Made by a program: the position numbers and the translations under genes. 7,313 nt of DNA, taken from positions 1 through 7,313 of the forward strand of contig CALGKL010000285.1 in assembly GCA_937930495.1 (NCBI GenBank), given 5' to 3'. The notes beneath the pieces were generated by a model. The model searched no databases, was not told where the DNA came from, and was given only the letters and a program-made list of their open reading frames with translations. The stretch comes from an uncultured Gloeocapsa sp. (GTDB taxonomy: Bacteria > Cyanobacteriota > Cyanobacteriia > Cyanobacteriales > Gloeocapsaceae). Shown here one piece after another: positions 6,525-7,313 of the stretch; positions within the stretch are counted from its first letter, which is position 1; every line of letters starts with the position of its first letter.

Positions 6525-7217
6525 ATGCCAACTTTTCAAATACTCTGTTTAGCGAATTCCACTAAATACCAGGGAAGATGTATCGCAGGTCTACGTCAAA
6601 ATGGTTTAGGTTGGATTAGACCTGTTTCGACTAATATTCATGGTACCTTATTTCCTCAAGAATATCTATTACCTAATCAACAAGAACCTCGATTGTTTGA
6701 TATCCTAGAAATTGACTTTATTAAACCTTTACCCGAAGTACATCAACCCGAAAATTGGTTAATTAGTCAAACACCTTGGCGTTTAGTTCATCGTTGGGAA
6801 GTTTTTTCTCACTGTGCTAAACGAAATCTGCTTAATTTTCTTAATGATCTAGCTATCTCTAAAAGTTACATTTTTAATGATTTTTCCGAAAAAATTTCCT
6901 ATAGTCATTTATTATCTAATCCTTTAAGTTCATCTTTAGTTATAGTTAAACCAGAAAACCTCAGTTTTAAAGTATCTAGCCATTATAAACGCCGAATCAA
7001 AGCCAGTTTTTACCTACAAAGTTCCCATTATAATCTCTCCGTCACTGACCCCCTTTTTCTCAAGAAAATGCAAGATTTCTCTGATGGTGATTATCCGGTA
7101 GAAGAGTTGGCTTTACCTAATTTCAATTCTGAACAGCTTTTCTTGACTATTAGTTTAGGTGAACCTTATCAAGAATATTGTTATAAACTAGTAGCAGCGG
7201 TTATTTCTATTTGGTAA
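6525..7217 (+). CDS. Uncharacterised protein, resembles dual OB-containing domain family
   Basis: A 230-residue protein without signal peptide or membrane segment. Its N-terminus (ILCLANSTKYQGRCIAGL at 6-23, then GWIRPVS at 29-35), middle (DILEIDFIKPLP at 59-70, HQPENWL at 73-79) and C-terminus (SVTDPLF at 172-178, LFLTISLGEPY at 205-215, YKLVAAVISI at 220-229) resemble what I recall of the 'dual OB-containing domain' family, predicted to have two OB-type beta barrels and hence possibly to bind nucleic acid. That name is from memory; the function is not established and no catalytic motif is apparent. Hand-counted GC is about 34% (224 of 660 bases for 6541-7200), well below the dehydrogenase gene. 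The gap after recF is 28 bp and carries a promoter-like element and an inverted repeat. Only 4 bp separate it from the DUF488 gene, so the two are almost certainly co-transcribed. Confidence 0.75.
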   Translation: MPTFQILCLANSTKYQGRCIAGLRQNGLGWIRPVSTNIHGTLFPQEYLLPNQQEPRLFDILEIDFIKPLPEVHQPENWLISQTPWRLVHRWEVFSHCAKRNLLNFLNDLAISKSYIFNDFSEKISYSHLLSNPLSSSLVIVKPENLSFKVSSHYKRRIKASFYLQSSHYNLSVTDPLFLKKMQDFSDGDYPVEELALPNFNSEQLFLTISLGEPYQEYCYKLVAAVISIW

Positions 7218-7221
7218 TAAC

Positions 7222-7313
7222 ATGAATATCTATACTATTGGACACAGTAATCTCAGTTTAGAAAAATTTATTAGTCTTCTGCAACAACACCAAATTCAAG
7301 CCCTCGCCGATGT
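7222..7313 (+). CDS. DUF488 family protein (N-terminal 30 codons, runs off window)
   Basis: The visible start encodes MNIYTIGHSN followed by LSLEKFISLL and QQHQIQALAD. The YTIGHSN opening, the amphipathic helix and the 'ALADV' strand are the hallmark beginning of DUF488 (PF04343). The family's biochemical role is unknown. The ATG lies 4 bp after the stop of the OB-like gene, without a clear SD, so the pair is likely translated from one message. The frame is open to the edge; nothing can be said about the C-terminal part. Confidence 0.85.
   Translation, partial: MNIYTIGHSNLSLEKFISLLQQHQIQALAD

Noticed and set aside
1..7313. CRISPR array, tRNA/rRNA gene, insertion sequence or attachment site
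   Set aside because: No spaced direct repeats, cloverleaf, transposase motifs or terminal repeats were seen; nearly all bases are coding.

Overview
The window is most likely from a cyanobacterium. It carries eight copies of the palindrome GCGATCGC (HIP1) in its first 4.8 kb, a tartronate-semialdehyde-reductase-like enzyme of the cyanobacterial type, and mostly SD-less, tightly packed genes. The genus cannot be fixed from this stretch. No RNA gene, insertion sequence or CRISPR array was seen, and no gap between genes exceeds about 120 bases.

Layout. Positions 1-987 (minus strand) hold the N-terminal 329 codons of aspS (aspartyl-tRNA synthetase), cut off by the window edge. A 118-bp AT-rich divergent gap (988-1105) separates it from a plus-strand FAD-dependent oxidoreductase of the geranylgeranyl reductase family (1106-2245). 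This ends 12 bp from a convergent minus-strand lipoprotein with a phytase-type 'esterase-like' fold (2258-3394). The lipoprotein's 5' end overlaps, head to head, the 5' end of a secreted TPR-repeat protein (3369-4499). From there everything is on the plus strand and nearly gapless: TPR protein, beta-hydroxyacid dehydrogenase (4496-5368, ATGA overlap), recF (5369-6496, starts on the base after the preceding stop), an uncharacterised 230-residue protein resembling the dual OB-containing domain family (6525-7217), and the first 30 codons of a DUF488 protein (7222 to the edge).

How the parts relate. aspS, the reductase and recF are ordinary chromosomal housekeeping or metabolic genes. The lipoprotein and the TPR protein both have export signals and share an overlapping divergent start region, so they may be controlled together, with mutually antisense 5' ends. 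The last two genes look like a separate accessory pair. They are clearly more AT-rich (about 34% GC by hand count, against about 49% in the dehydrogenase), lie in a 2.5-kb stretch without HIP1, and seem to have their own extended -10 promoter inside the end of recF, followed by a 7-bp inverted repeat that ends on the base before the start codon. This pair is the best candidate for an undescribed system here.
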